From Thermostichus sp047462415 (GTDB lineage Bacteria; Cyanobacteriota; Cyanobacteriia; Thermostichales; Thermostichaceae): a DNA stretch of 64,000 nucleotides. Positions 7,913-16,533 of the stretch are shown here, one piece after another. The DNA lies in the NCBI RefSeq assembly GCF_047462415.1, contig NZ_JANSJE010000005.1:1-64000 (forward strand), in the 5' to 3' direction. Below the pieces are notes generated by a model. The model was given only the letters and a program-made list of their open reading frames with translations, was not told the DNA's origin and did not search any database. The stretch's first letter is position 1. The number at the start of each line of letters is the position of its first letter. The translations under genes were made by a program, and so were the position numbers.

Positions 7913-8871
7913 TGTTGAGCTACGCCATCTTCTTTTTGGTTTTGGTGGGGATCTACGGCGTGCTGGTGCTGGGCCTCAATATCCAGTGGGGCTATGCCGG
8001 CATGTTCAACATCGGCGTGGGGGCCTTTTTTGCTGTGGGGGCCTACGCCAGCGCCATAGCCACGGCGCCGCCCACCCCTGAACATCTGGGTGGGTTCAAT
8101 CTGCCGTTCTGGGTGGGCTTTGCCATAGCAGTAGCCGCCGCCGGTGCGATCGCCTTCTTGATTGGCTTGATCACCCTGAAGCTGCGCTCCGACTATTTGG
8201 CTATTGCCACCATCGGCATTGCCGAGATCATCAGCCAAATCCTGAGGAACGAGGGCTGGCTGACCAACGGGGTGCGCGGCATCACCCGCATTCCGCGGCC
8301 CTTTCGCGGCTGGATCCCAGGGCAGGATACGCTGCTCTACTTGGGCTTGGTGCTGCTGGTCTTGGCGGTGGTTTACTGGCTGAGTGAGCGGGCCTATCGC
8401 TCCCCCTGGGGACGGGTGCTGCGGGCCATCCGCGAGGATGAGCCGGCAACCCTGGCCGCCGGCAAAGATGTCCTCCAGTTTCGACTGCAGGCGTTTGTGC
8501 TGGGATCCATGCTGATGGGGCTGGCGGGGGCGCTCTATGCCCACTTTGTCAATTTCATCAGCCCGGAAGCCTTCCAGCCGGAGTTTGCCACCTTTATCGT
8601 CTGGGTGATGTTGATCGCGGGGGGCAGCGGCAACAATCGCGGCGCCCTGCTGGGGGTGCTGGCCATTTGGGGGGTGTGGTCGGGCAGCGAGTGGTTGACC
8701 AACCGTCTGCCGCCCCAGTGGGCCACCCGGGCCGGTCCCTTGCGCATTTTGTTGATCGGGATCCTGCTGCAGGTAATTCTGCTTACCCGCTCCCAAGGGC
8801 TGTTGCCAGAACGCCCGCCCAAGCCTGTTTTGGACACTTCCGCCTCCTCCAAGCAGAACCCAGCAGGATAG
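7912..8871 (+). CDS. livM: LivM-type branched-chain/neutral amino acid ABC transporter permease
   Basis: The 319-residue membrane protein is the LivM partner of the preceding gene. It shows the family motifs LGLNIQWGYAGMFNIGVGAF, RSDYLAIATIGIAEI and WGRVLRAIREDEPAT, the last being the cytoplasmic loop that contacts the ATPase. About eight to nine hydrophobic segments are seen. The ATG overlaps the livH stop (TGATG), which sets the start and shows coupling. The pair would form the membrane channel of an amino acid importer such as the cyanobacterial neutral amino acid (Nat) system. Their ATPases and the periplasmic binding protein must be encoded elsewhere. Confidence 0.86.
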   Translation: MLSYAIFFLVLVGIYGVLVLGLNIQWGYAGMFNIGVGAFFAVGAYASAIATAPPTPEHLGGFNLPFWVGFAIAVAAAGAIAFLIGLITLKLRSDYLAIATIGIAEIISQILRNEGWLTNGVRGITRIPRPFRGWIPGQDTLLYLGLVLLVLAVVYWLSERAYRSPWGRVLRAIREDEPATLAAGKDVLQFRLQAFVLGSMLMGLAGALYAHFVNFISPEAFQPEFATFIVWVMLIAGGSGNNRGALLGVLAIWGVWSGSEWLTNRLPPQWATRAGPLRILLIGILLQVILLTRSQGLLPERPPKPVLDTSASSKQNPAG

Positions 8872-8928
8872 GATTGGGTCGGCTCCAGCCGTTGTTGACG
8901 CTTTGAGACAACCCAGATCTCGGCCACC

Positions 8929-11103
8929 ATGACTCCGCGCTCCAAGGAAACGGACTCCTCCTTGTCGCCCCGCAACCCCGATGCGACAGGTTGCCCCCCC
9001 AATGCTGGCCAGCCAGGGATCCCGACTGCGCCCATCCAGGAGGGCTATGCCTTGCCGGAGCACTACTTCAACCGGGAGCTGAGCTGGATTGAGTTCAACG
9101 CCCGGGTTTTGCACGAGGCCCTGGACGAGCGCACCCCCCTCTTGGAGCGGCTGAAGTTCCTCGCTATTTTCGAAAGCAACCTGGACGAGTTCTTTATGGT
9201 GCGGGTGGCGGTGATTCGCCGTCAGTTGGAAACAGGCGTGCTGCTGCCGACCCCCGATGGCCTCACGCCGCAGCAGCAGCTGCGGCAGATTTCCCAGCAC
9301 CTGCGCCCCCTGATTCAAAAGGTACACGAGTGTTTTCGGCAGGAATTGGTGCCTAAGCTTGCGGAACAAGGCATTCACATCCGCGATTTTTCTGAGCTGG
9401 CCGAGCCGGAGCGGCAGGAGCTGCGGGAGTATTTCGACCAACGGTTGTTTCCCGTGCTCACTCCCTTGGCGGTGGATCCGGGCCATCCTTTCCCCTACAT
9501 CTCCAACCTCAGCCTCAGCTTGGCGGTGGTGGTGCGGGATCCGGAAACCGGCAGGGAACACTTTGCCCGCATCAAGGTGCCCAGCACCCTGCCTCGCTTT
9601 GTGCCGCTGCGGGACGGGGTAAGCTTTGTGCCGCTGGAGCAGGTGATTGCCCACCACCTGGAGGCGCTGTTCGTGGGCATGGAAGTGCTGGAGTACTACC
9701 CCTTCCGCATCACCCGCGGTGCCGATCTGGAAATCCAAGAGGACGAAGCCGACGATCTGCTCGCGGCCATTCAAGAAGAGCTGCGCAAGCGCCGCTTCGG
9801 CTCGGTGGTGCGCATGGAGATTGCCAAGTCCATGCCGTCTGCCATTCGACAGCGGCTCTGCGAAGAGCTGCGCCTCGACAGCGACTCCGTGTACGAGGTG
9901 GATGGCCTTTTGAGCATGGGGGGGGTGATGGCTTTTCTCGGCCTGGATCGACCCGATTTAAAGGATCCCCCTTGGGGGCCCGTCACCCCTCCCCGCTTGC
10001 GTACTGCCTCGGTCAGCGACGAGCCGGTGGATATCTTCTCCGTCATCCGGGAAGGGGATCTGCTGGTGCATCACCCCTACGATTCTTTTGCTGCCAGTGT
10101 GGAACGGTTTCTGGAGGAGGCGGCCAACGATCCGCAGGTGCTCACCATTAAGCAAACCCTCTACCGCACCTCTGGCGATTCGTCGGTGGTGGGATCCCTC
10201 ATCCAGGCTGCCGAAAACGGCAAGCAGGTGGCCGCTCTGGTGGAGCTGAAGGCCCGTTTCGACGAAGAAAACAACATCCTCTGGGCCAAGAAGCTGGAAA
10301 AAGCCGGGGTGCACGTGGCCTATGGCCTGCCAGGGCTGAAGATCCACTGCAAGTTGGCCCTGGTGGTGCGGGAAGAGGGGGGATCCCTGCGGCGCTATGT
10401 CCACATCGGCACCGGCAACTACAACCCCAAGACCGCCCGTATCTACACCGATCTGGGCCTGTTCACCTGCAACGAGACCCTCTGCAACGATGTAACCGAG
10501 TTGTTTAACCTGCTAACCGGCTACTCGCGGCAGCGGCACTTCCGCAAGCTGCTGGTGGCCCCCCGTACCTTGCGCCAGGGCATGGAAGCCTTGATCCGGC
10601 GAGAGATGCGCCATGCCCAGGCAGGACGCCAAGGGCGCATCATCGTCAAGGTCAACTCCCTCACCGACCCACGCATGATCCAAGTGCTCTACGAGGCTAG
10701 CCAGGCAGGGGTGGAGATTGATCTCATTGTGCGCGGCATGTGCTGCCTAAAACCAGGGATCCCGGGCCTGAGCGAGCGCATCCGCGTTATCAGCATCATC
10801 GGGCGCTTTTTGGAGCACTCCCGCATCTTCTACTTCTACAACGACGGCCAGGAAGAGTACTTCATCGGCAGCGCCGACTACATGACCCGCAACCTGGATC
10901 GCCGCGTCGAGGTGGTGACCCCTGTAGAGGATCCTCTGTTGCAGCAAGAGCTGAAGGCGATCTTGGAGATTTGTCTGACGGATAACCGGCAGGCCTGGGA
11001 GCTGCGCCCCGATGGCACCTATGTGCAGCGGCAGCCTAGGCCGGGAGAGCCGGTGCGCTCCACCCACCAACGCCTGATGGAGCGAGCCGCCAGCCGCCTT
11101 TAG
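8929..11103 (+). CDS. ppk: Polyphosphate kinase 1
   Basis: The 724-residue protein is PPK1, which polymerises the ATP gamma-phosphate into polyphosphate and can run in reverse. The N-terminal domain starts EHYFNRELSWIEFNARVLHE. The phospholipase-D-like catalytic domains carry GLKIHCKLALV, whose His fits the autophosphorylated residue, and YVHIGTGNYNPKTARIYTDL with a second conserved His. IKQTLYRTSGDS is the conserved entry to the catalytic half. The first 40 residues are poorly conserved and Pro/Ser rich. The ATG has no clear Shine-Dalgarno sequence. It follows livM by 57 bp on the same strand and converges with doxX, sharing a hairpin at its end. Confidence 0.95.
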   Translation: MTPRSKETDSSLSPRNPDATGCPPNAGQPGIPTAPIQEGYALPEHYFNRELSWIEFNARVLHEALDERTPLLERLKFLAIFESNLDEFFMVRVAVIRRQLETGVLLPTPDGLTPQQQLRQISQHLRPLIQKVHECFRQELVPKLAEQGIHIRDFSELAEPERQELREYFDQRLFPVLTPLAVDPGHPFPYISNLSLSLAVVVRDPETGREHFARIKVPSTLPRFVPLRDGVSFVPLEQVIAHHLEALFVGMEVLEYYPFRITRGADLEIQEDEADDLLAAIQEELRKRRFGSVVRMEIAKSMPSAIRQRLCEELRLDSDSVYEVDGLLSMGGVMAFLGLDRPDLKDPPWGPVTPPRLRTASVSDEPVDIFSVIREGDLLVHHPYDSFAASVERFLEEAANDPQVLTIKQTLYRTSGDSSVVGSLIQAAENGKQVAALVELKARFDEENNILWAKKLEKAGVHVAYGLPGLKIHCKLALVVREEGGSLRRYVHIGTGNYNPKTARIYTDLGLFTCNETLCNDVTELFNLLTGYSRQRHFRKLLVAPRTLRQGMEALIRREMRHAQAGRQGRIIVKVNSLTDPRMIQVLYEASQAGVEIDLIVRGMCCLKPGIPGLSERIRVISIIGRFLEHSRIFYFYNDGQEEYFIGSADYMTRNLDRRVEVVTPVEDPLLQQELKAILEICLTDNRQAWELRPDGTYVQRQPRPGEPVRSTHQRLMERAASRL

Positions 11104-11117
11104 CCCTCACCCCCGTC

Positions 11118-11133
11118 CCTGAGTTGGCTCAGG
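11118..11133. terminator. Hairpin between convergent ppk and doxX
   Basis: CCTGAG and CTCAGG form a 6-bp stem with loop TTGG just after the ppk stop. Flanking CCCTC and GAGGG could extend it. The doxX stop codon lies within it. No T-run follows, so if it acts as a terminator in both directions it is not of the classical type. The flanking C-rich sequence resembles the dispersed repeat family of this window. Confidence 0.4.
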
Positions 11134-11707
11134 AGCGAGGGGTTTCGGCGGCTTCAGCCTCTTGATCCCCCAGCGCAATTACCTTCTCAGTGGCCTGCAA
11201 CGAAGACTCCAGGCTCTCCAACTTTTGTCGGCTGGAGCGGTTCAGCCCCGCCTCAATACCGTTCGCCAAGAGCTGATCCAAAGAGAACCAGCCGCCGCCA
11301 TTCACCGCAAAGGCCAAGAAGATGGCCGCGTAGATAGCCGATAGCTCCAGATAAGGAACGCTGAAGCCGGCCACCTTGATGTGGTGGAACATGGCCACCG
11401 CCATCGTGGCGAACAAACCCAACGCCGCCGCGCGGGTCAACAAACCCACTGCCACCAGCGGAGCTGCGATCAGTTCAGTATAGGCAGCTACATAAGCAAA
11501 AAAGATCGGGAAAGGCAACCCGATCACTTCTACATAAGCCGTTGCAAACCCCTCGATATCAGCCAGTTTGTCGAGGCCGTTGTGAATCATGAATAGCCCT
11601 GCCACCACCCGCAAGACGGTCCACGCCACTTGAGACCAGCGCGGGGCTACGCTGTCGTGACGCAAAACTGAGACGAACAGCACGGGAAAGCGCTGAGTGA
11701 GTGCCAT
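11129..11707 (-). CDS. DoxX family membrane protein
   Basis: The 192-residue protein has four hydrophobic segments and the DoxX signatures LRVVAGLFMIHNGLDKL near the N-terminus and LIAAPLVAVGLLTRAAALGL in the middle. DoxX-type proteins are small integral membrane proteins; some are quinone-linked oxidoreductase subunits, but most have no known role. A C-terminal tail of about 45 residues is soluble, rich in Glu, Gln and Ser, and could form a helix. The ATG at 11707 is preferred to an upstream TTG (11728). A good sigma-70-like promoter lies 33 bp upstream. It is probably a single-gene transcript. Confidence 0.82.
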   Translation of the reverse strand: MALTQRFPVLFVSVLRHDSVAPRWSQVAWTVLRVVAGLFMIHNGLDKLADIEGFATAYVEVIGLPFPIFFAYVAAYTELIAAPLVAVGLLTRAAALGLFATMAVAMFHHIKVAGFSVPYLELSAIYAAIFLAFAVNGGGWFSLDQLLANGIEAGLNRSSRQKLESLESSLQATEKVIALGDQEAEAAETPRS

Positions 11708-11739
11708 AAGATGAAACCTGCAATGCAAAGATGCTAACT

Positions 11740-11768
11740 ATTGTAACGATTCTAAATTTCTGTAACAA
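11740..11768 (-). promoter_or_regulatory. Sigma-70-type promoter of the doxX gene
   Basis: On the minus strand a -35 TTGTTA (11763-11768) and a -10 TACAAT (11740-11745) are separated by 17 bp. The -10 box lies about 33 bp upstream of the doxX ATG, and the local DNA is AT-rich. This is a near-consensus arrangement seen by eye; no start site is known. Confidence 0.6.
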
Positions 11769-11989
11769 GGCCAGGGCGGGATCCCCCGCCTTGGAATGCA
11801 GAGGCCGGATCCTCGGCCATCGGGTTGGGGGGGGCGCGGCAACAGAGGGGATCCCTGTGCCCGTCTGGACAAAGCTCGCCAGAGCAGTTCTCGAGTGCCT
11901 ATCCTTAGGGGTGTTGGTGCAATTCTTTTGGCAAAAGTCCCGTGTCTTTGGGTCTCTCTAACAACTAGGTTCGTTTCTTCAGGCGGGCC

Positions 11990-12979
11990 ATGATGCGCAT
12001 TTCTATTCAGCCGGAGAGCGGGATCCCTGGCTCTGTCCAGCTCTTCAACTTACTCTGTTTTGGCATTGCCTGCGGGCAATTTCCTCCCGGCTATCGCCTG
12101 CCCAGCACCCGTCAGTTGGCCATGCAGACGGGCCTGCACCGCAACACCATCCACAAGGTCTACCACCAACTGGAGGCCATGGGTCTGGTGGAAACGCGCG
12201 CTGGATCTGGCATTTACGTCAGCGGCTCCGCCCGCCAGGCGGTTAACCGCTCTTGTAGTCTGGGCGAAAACCTGGATCGATCCCAACAAGCCCTGCAGCA
12301 GGTGCGCCAGGGTATCGATCAGCTTCAGCAACAGGGCTTTTCTCTGGAGCAGGTGCGGGATCTGCTGCTGGCGGAGATCGACTGGCGGTTGCGCTGCAGT
12401 GCCCAAGTGCTGGTGTGCGTGCCCAATCGGGATCTGGGCACAGGACAACTGATGGCCCAACAAATCCAACAGACTTTGGGCATCCGGGTGCAGTTGGTGC
12501 CCCTAGAGGATCTGGCCGCCGTGCTGGATCAAATCCATTCCGGCACTGTGGTGACGCTCCACTATTTTCTCAGCGCCGTCGAGGCCATTGCCCAGCCGCG
12601 GGGGGCCCGTGTTCTCCCGGTGGAGGTATCTGACTACGCCCGCGAAATTGCCCTGATTCGCCAATTGCCTCCCCACGCCTGTCTAGGGCTGGTGAGCATC
12701 AGCACCGCCCTCCTGGAAGTTGCCGAGGTGATTGTCCACAGCCTGCGGGGAGACCTGCTGGTGCTGACGGCGGTGATTTCCGATGCCGAGCGGGTGGGAT
12801 CCCTGATCCGCCGCGCCCACACCCTCATCTGCGACGAGGCCAGCTACCCCACCCTGCGCGCCCTAGTGCGCCAAGCCCGACCCGACCTGATCCGCACGCC
12901 CCACCTGGTCTGCGCCGCCCCCCACATCGGAGAAGCAGCCATGGCCGAGCTGCGACGGGAATTGGGCCAGATCCCGTGA
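11990..12979 (+). CDS. GntR family transcriptional regulator
   Basis: The 329-residue protein has an N-terminal winged helix of the GntR family: FPPGYRLPSTRQLAMQTGLH followed by NTIHKVYHQLEAMGLVETR and a Gly-rich wing GSGIYV. The remaining 240 residues do not look like the FadR, HutC or aminotransferase (MocR) effector domains. They begin with a Gln-rich helix (about residues 95-120) and form an alpha/beta domain of a kind seen in some cyanobacterial GntR proteins such as those linked to photosystem stoichiometry; that relationship is my inference. Two adjacent ATG codons are possible starts after AGGCGG. It lies alone, and its target and ligand are unknown. Confidence 0.8.
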   Translation: MMRISIQPESGIPGSVQLFNLLCFGIACGQFPPGYRLPSTRQLAMQTGLHRNTIHKVYHQLEAMGLVETRAGSGIYVSGSARQAVNRSCSLGENLDRSQQALQQVRQGIDQLQQQGFSLEQVRDLLLAEIDWRLRCSAQVLVCVPNRDLGTGQLMAQQIQQTLGIRVQLVPLEDLAAVLDQIHSGTVVTLHYFLSAVEAIAQPRGARVLPVEVSDYAREIALIRQLPPHACLGLVSISTALLEVAEVIVHSLRGDLLVLTAVISDAERVGSLIRRAHTLICDEASYPTLRALVRQARPDLIRTPHLVCAAPHIGEAAMAELRRELGQIP

Positions 12980-13119
12980 GGAGCAAGGGCGAGAAAACTC
13001 CTTAAGTCTTGTTGCAGGCAGGCCATTTCGCGGATGACGGGCTGTGCAATGGTGTGCTTAAGTGGAAATACGGTAAAAGCCACCCTAATCTGATCCATCG
13101 CTAATCAGTCTTTACACGT

Positions 13120-13554
13120 ATGGTGATCCTCGACTACGCCGCCGCCGATCGCGACCATGTGGCGGTGACACGGGAAGGTTTCTGGGAAGCCATCCGCTTT
13201 CAGGGCCATTTTTACGTCTTTAACCGCAGCTTTTCTCGGCTGCAGGACGCCATCGACAGTTGCCGCTACGACATGGATCGCGGCTCCCTGATCAGCATTG
13301 TGGTGGTGCGATCCCAGAGCTACGAGGTGTGGTCGCAGGTGGGATCCGACATTCCCGTCTTGCCAAAGCCCCTCTTGAGCCCCACGGCCAGGGACTCTGT
13401 CTTGCCAGCGCGCCTGGCTCCATCTTTGCCCAAACGTCCTTCCTGGTCGTTCTGGCCTTGGGGATGCAAGGCTTATGGGGTCGAGGACGAACCGGCTGCA
13501 CCGCGGCCCCTGTTCCACCACACCGCCCGGCCCTACAACGCTCTACAGGCTTAA
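13120..13554 (+). CDS. Hypothetical protein
   Basis: This 144-residue frame begins MVILDYAAADRDHVAVTREG. The first 75 residues read like a small folded alpha/beta domain with balanced composition and end SYEVWSQVG. The last 65 residues are rich in Pro, Ser, Arg and Ala and look disordered. I do not recognise the family. No ribosome binding site is apparent. The 3' end overlaps the ribBA stop by 12 bp on the opposite strand, so the tail may be poorly constrained. It is likely real, because no better frame covers this interval between two genes of opposite direction, but this is not certain. Confidence 0.5.
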   Translation: MVILDYAAADRDHVAVTREGFWEAIRFQGHFYVFNRSFSRLQDAIDSCRYDMDRGSLISIVVVRSQSYEVWSQVGSDIPVLPKPLLSPTARDSVLPARLAPSLPKRPSWSFWPWGCKAYGVEDEPAAPRPLFHHTARPYNALQA

Positions 13555-14778
13555 GCCGGAATGGGTCGCGTTTTCTAGAGAACAGGATGGCTGCACGTGC
13601 AAATTGAGATCCGGCTCTTCCACCAGCAAGGGCACCCGCTCGGCCACTTCCAGGCCAAATCCTTTCAAGCCGCTGATGTGGCGAGAGGTGTTGCTGATCA
13701 AGCGCATTTGGCGCACCCCCACATCGCGTAGGATCTGGGCGCCAATGCCGTAATCCCGCAGATCCATCGCTGCCGGCGGCGCGGTTTCAGCTAGCCCCAG
13801 ATCCTGCAGGGCATAGGACTGAATTTGCTGGATGAGGCTAAGCTCCTGCTCTTGCCGGCGCAGGTACACCAGCACCCCCTTGCCCTGGTGGTCGATCATC
13901 TTCAGGGCGGCGGTCAATTGGCGGCGGCAGTCGCAGCGCAGGGATCCCAGCGCATCCCCCAGGGGGCATTCCACATGCACGCGCACCAGGACGGGCTCGG
14001 CGGCAAATTGGGTCGGATCCCCCTTCACCAGCGCCAGGTGCTCCACCTGGTTGAGGCTGTCGCGGTAGCCGTAGACCTGAAACCGGCCAAACTCCGTCGG
14101 CAAGGTGGCAGTAGCCCCCCGATGCACCAGCCGTTCGGTGCGCAAGCGGTACTCGATCAGATGGGCGATGGTGATGATCTTCAAATTATGCTGGTGGGCG
14201 AACTCGACCAACTGGGGCAGGCGGGCCATCGAGCCATCCGGGTTTTGGATCTCGCAGATCACCCCTGCCGGGTACAGCCCGGCCAGCAGCGCCAGATCCA
14301 CCGCCGCTTCTGTGTGGCCGGCCCGTTTGAGCACCCCGCCTTCCCGCGCCCGCAGCGGAAAGACATGCCCAGGGCGACGCAGATCTTCCGGCCGCGTATG
14401 GGGGTGGATGGCCGCCTGGATGGTGCGGGAGCGATCGGCGGCGGAAATGCCCGTCGAAACCCCTAACTCTGGCCCGGCGTCGATGCTGACGGTAAAGGCA
14501 GTCTGGTTGCTGTCGGTGTTTTGCCCCACCATCAGCGGGATCTTCAGCTCGTCCAGACGGGATCCCTGCATGGCTAGACAAATGAGGCCGCGCCCGTGGG
14601 TGGCCATGAAGTTGATCACCTCTGGCGTGGCAAACTGGGCAGCACAGATCAGATCCCCTTCGTTTTCCCGATTTTCGTCATCGACCACGATGACCATGCG
14701 GCCACACTTGAGGTCTTCCAGGGCTTCGGGGATGGAGTGAAAGATGGTTTCTGTCTCTGCCGGCAAAGTGGCACTCAT
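13543..14778 (-). CDS. ribBA: Bifunctional DHBP synthase / GTP cyclohydrolase II-like protein
   Basis: The 411-residue fusion belongs to RibBA of riboflavin synthesis. The N-terminal half is intact DHBP synthase: DDENRENEGDLICAAQFATP, ISAADRSRTIQAAIHP and RRPGHVFPLRAREGGVLKRA. The C-terminal half keeps the GTP cyclohydrolase II zinc cysteines (ECPLGDALGSLRCDC), but the usual RQEGRGIGL is replaced by RRQEQELSL, and the position before AMDLRDYGIGAQILRD also differs from other members. The DHBP half should therefore work, while the cyclohydrolase half may be altered or inactive, as happens in some plant RIBA paralogues. Another GTP cyclohydrolase II gene may exist elsewhere. The start is an ATG without a clear Shine-Dalgarno sequence. 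Confidence 0.85.
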   Translation of the reverse strand: MSATLPAETETIFHSIPEALEDLKCGRMVIVVDDENRENEGDLICAAQFATPEVINFMATHGRGLICLAMQGSRLDELKIPLMVGQNTDSNQTAFTVSIDAGPELGVSTGISAADRSRTIQAAIHPHTRPEDLRRPGHVFPLRAREGGVLKRAGHTEAAVDLALLAGLYPAGVICEIQNPDGSMARLPQLVEFAHQHNLKIITIAHLIEYRLRTERLVHRGATATLPTEFGRFQVYGYRDSLNQVEHLALVKGDPTQFAAEPVLVRVHVECPLGDALGSLRCDCRRQLTAALKMIDHQGKGVLVYLRRQEQELSLIQQIQSYALQDLGLAETAPPAAMDLRDYGIGAQILRDVGVRQMRLISNTSRHISGLKGFGLEVAERVPLLVEEPDLNLHVQPSCSLENATHSGLSL

Positions 14779-14868
14779 GGAAAAAGGGACGCAAAAGGGA
14801 GATATTGGGCACAGCCGGCTCTGGGCAGCGGAGCCATCATATCCTGGACCAGGGATCCGGAAGTTGTC

Positions 14869-16026
14869 TCAGTACTTGGGAATCGAGGGATCGTAAGCCT
14901 CAGCCCAGGCGAGGATGCCACCGCGTAGATTTTTCCCCGCGATCCCAGCAGTTTGTAGGATCTTCAAGGCCTTAGCCGAGCGCACTCCACTCTTGCAGTG
15001 GACGATCAGCTCCGAGCCATTGAGCAGCTTGCGCACCTGCTCCACCCCATCGCCATTTTCGATTTGCGGCAACGGGATCAGGTGGGCGCCAGGGATCCGA
15101 CCGATCTCCCACTCGTTGGGGTTGCGCACGTCGATCAACACAAAATCTTTGCCGGCATCCATCCGCGCCTTCAGCTCGGCCACACTGATCTCCGGGATCT
15201 CCGCTTGGCTGGCTTGCGCTTGCGGGATTCCGCAGAACTGCTCGTAGTCGATAAGTTGAGTGATGGGCGGGGTGGCGGGGTTTTTGCGCAGCTTTAGCTC
15301 GCGGAAGCTCATTTTTAGAGCATCGTAGAGCAGCAGCCGCCCGCTCAGGGTCGTGCCGATGCCCAACAGGATCTTCACAGTCTCCGTAGCTTGAATGAGG
15401 CCGATGATGCCGGGCAGGATCCCCAGCACTCCCCCCTCGGCACAGGAAGGCACCAATCCTGGCGGGGGTGGCTCGGGGTAGAGATCGCGGTAGTTGGGCC
15501 CATCCTCGTAGTTGAAGACCGTCGCCTGCCCTTCAAAGCGGAAGATCGAGCCGTAGACATTGGGCTTGCCCGTCAGCACACAGGCATCGTTGACCAGGTA
15601 GCGGGTGGGGAAATTATCGGTACCGTCCACGATCACGTCGTAGTTGGCAAACAGCTCCAGGGCGTTGTGGGCCTTCAGAGCGGTGTTGTAAATGTCCACC
15701 TGGCAATAGGGGTTGATCTCCAGGATGCGATTTTTGGCCGATTCCACCTTGGGCTTGCCCACCCAGGAAGTGCCGTGGATCACCTGCCGCTGCAGGTTCG
15801 ACACGTCCACCACATCGAAATCGACGATGCCGATCCGCCCCACGCCGGCTGCCGCCAAGTACAGCAACAGGGGTGAGCCGAGGCCGCCTGTGCCGATGCA
15901 GAGCACCTTGCCCGCTTTCAGCCGCTTTTGTCCTTCCAGGCCCACCTCCGGCAGGATCAAATGGCGAGAAAACCGCTCCATCTCCTCGCGGGAGAGGCTG
16001 ACTTGGCTGGTGTCCAGGTTCAGCAT
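14869..16026 (-). CDS. MoeB/MoeZ-type E1-like adenylyltransferase with rhodanese domain
   Basis: The 385-residue protein joins a ThiF/MoeB adenylation domain (residues about 1-260; nucleotide motif GTGGLGSPLLLYLAAAGVG, then DGTDNFPTRYLVND) to a C-terminal rhodanese domain (about 285-385; active site HCKSGVRSAKAL). Such proteins adenylate the C-terminal glycine of a ubiquitin-like sulfur carrier and pass sulfur to it as thiocarboxylate. The paired CxxC zinc motifs of E. coli MoeB are absent. It follows the carrier gene by 2 bp, and its Shine-Dalgarno GGAGGG lies inside the carrier's Gly-Gly codons, so translation is coupled. The product could serve molybdopterin, thiamine, tRNA or cysteine synthesis; the context favours a CysO-like pathway. 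Confidence 0.88.
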   Translation of the reverse strand: MLNLDTSQVSLSREEMERFSRHLILPEVGLEGQKRLKAGKVLCIGTGGLGSPLLLYLAAAGVGRIGIVDFDVVDVSNLQRQVIHGTSWVGKPKVESAKNRILEINPYCQVDIYNTALKAHNALELFANYDVIVDGTDNFPTRYLVNDACVLTGKPNVYGSIFRFEGQATVFNYEDGPNYRDLYPEPPPPGLVPSCAEGGVLGILPGIIGLIQATETVKILLGIGTTLSGRLLLYDALKMSFRELKLRKNPATPPITQLIDYEQFCGIPQAQASQAEIPEISVAELKARMDAGKDFVLIDVRNPNEWEIGRIPGAHLIPLPQIENGDGVEQVRKLLNGSELIVHCKSGVRSAKALKILQTAGIAGKNLRGGILAWAEAYDPSIPKY

Positions 16027-16028
16027 AG

Positions 16029-16310
16029 TCAAAGCCCTCCGGCAATAGCAGGAACAATGCTGATGACGGCTTGTTCTCCCACGGGGGTGTTGTCGCCTTG
16101 GGTCAAAGTGCGCACGTCCTCGTCATTGAGGTAAACGTTGACGAAATTGCGCAGCTTGCCGTCCTCGGTGTAGAGGTGGCGCTTCAGTTCGCCGTAGCGG
16201 GCGATGAGGTTGCGCATCACTTCGCCGACGTTGCTGCCCTCGATCTCAACAGCTTCCAGGTTGTCGGTGTAGGGGCGCAGGGGGGCGGGGATTAAGATTT
16301 TGGTTGCCAT
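16029..16310 (-). CDS. Ubiquitin-like sulfur carrier, CysO/MoaD family
   Basis: The 93-residue protein has the beta-grasp pattern of MoaD/ThiS/CysO carriers: ILIPAPLRPYTDN at the N-terminus, then KLRNFVNVYLNDEDVR and TPVGEQAVISIVPAIAGGL. The segment FVNVYLNDEDVR is characteristic of CysO-like rather than molybdopterin MoaD proteins. The functional end is Gly-Gly, but here one extra Leu follows, so the carrier must lose it before adenylation can occur at the last glycine. It lies 2 bp before the E1-like gene and downstream of a JAMM protease gene on the same strand, which fits maturation by proteolysis. Start is the only reasonable ATG. Confidence 0.85.
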   Translation of the reverse strand: MATKILIPAPLRPYTDNLEAVEIEGSNVGEVMRNLIARYGELKRHLYTEDGKLRNFVNVYLNDEDVRTLTQGDNTPVGEQAVISIVPAIAGGL

Positions 16311-16533
16311 GGGAGTTCAGGGAAGGATTCTAGCGATCTCTGGTTCATTTTTGAGGTTCCGAGCCGATCTGGCGGACCTACCTGCTTGCAGTTATGTCAC
16401 CTCTCCAGTTCAGACTACCGCTTTTCCGGCACCACTCACTCTCTCCACACCGGCTTGTCCAACCGGGATCGCAACGGAACTCAGCCCCAGATCTCACCTC
16501 AAGCTAGAAGATCAGGGCCACCGACGCCCGGCC

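Noticed and set aside
7831..9774. Open frame of 647 codons on the minus strand
   Set aside because: It runs antisense through livM and ppk, is rich in His, Gln and Gly, and matches nothing known; a shadow frame.
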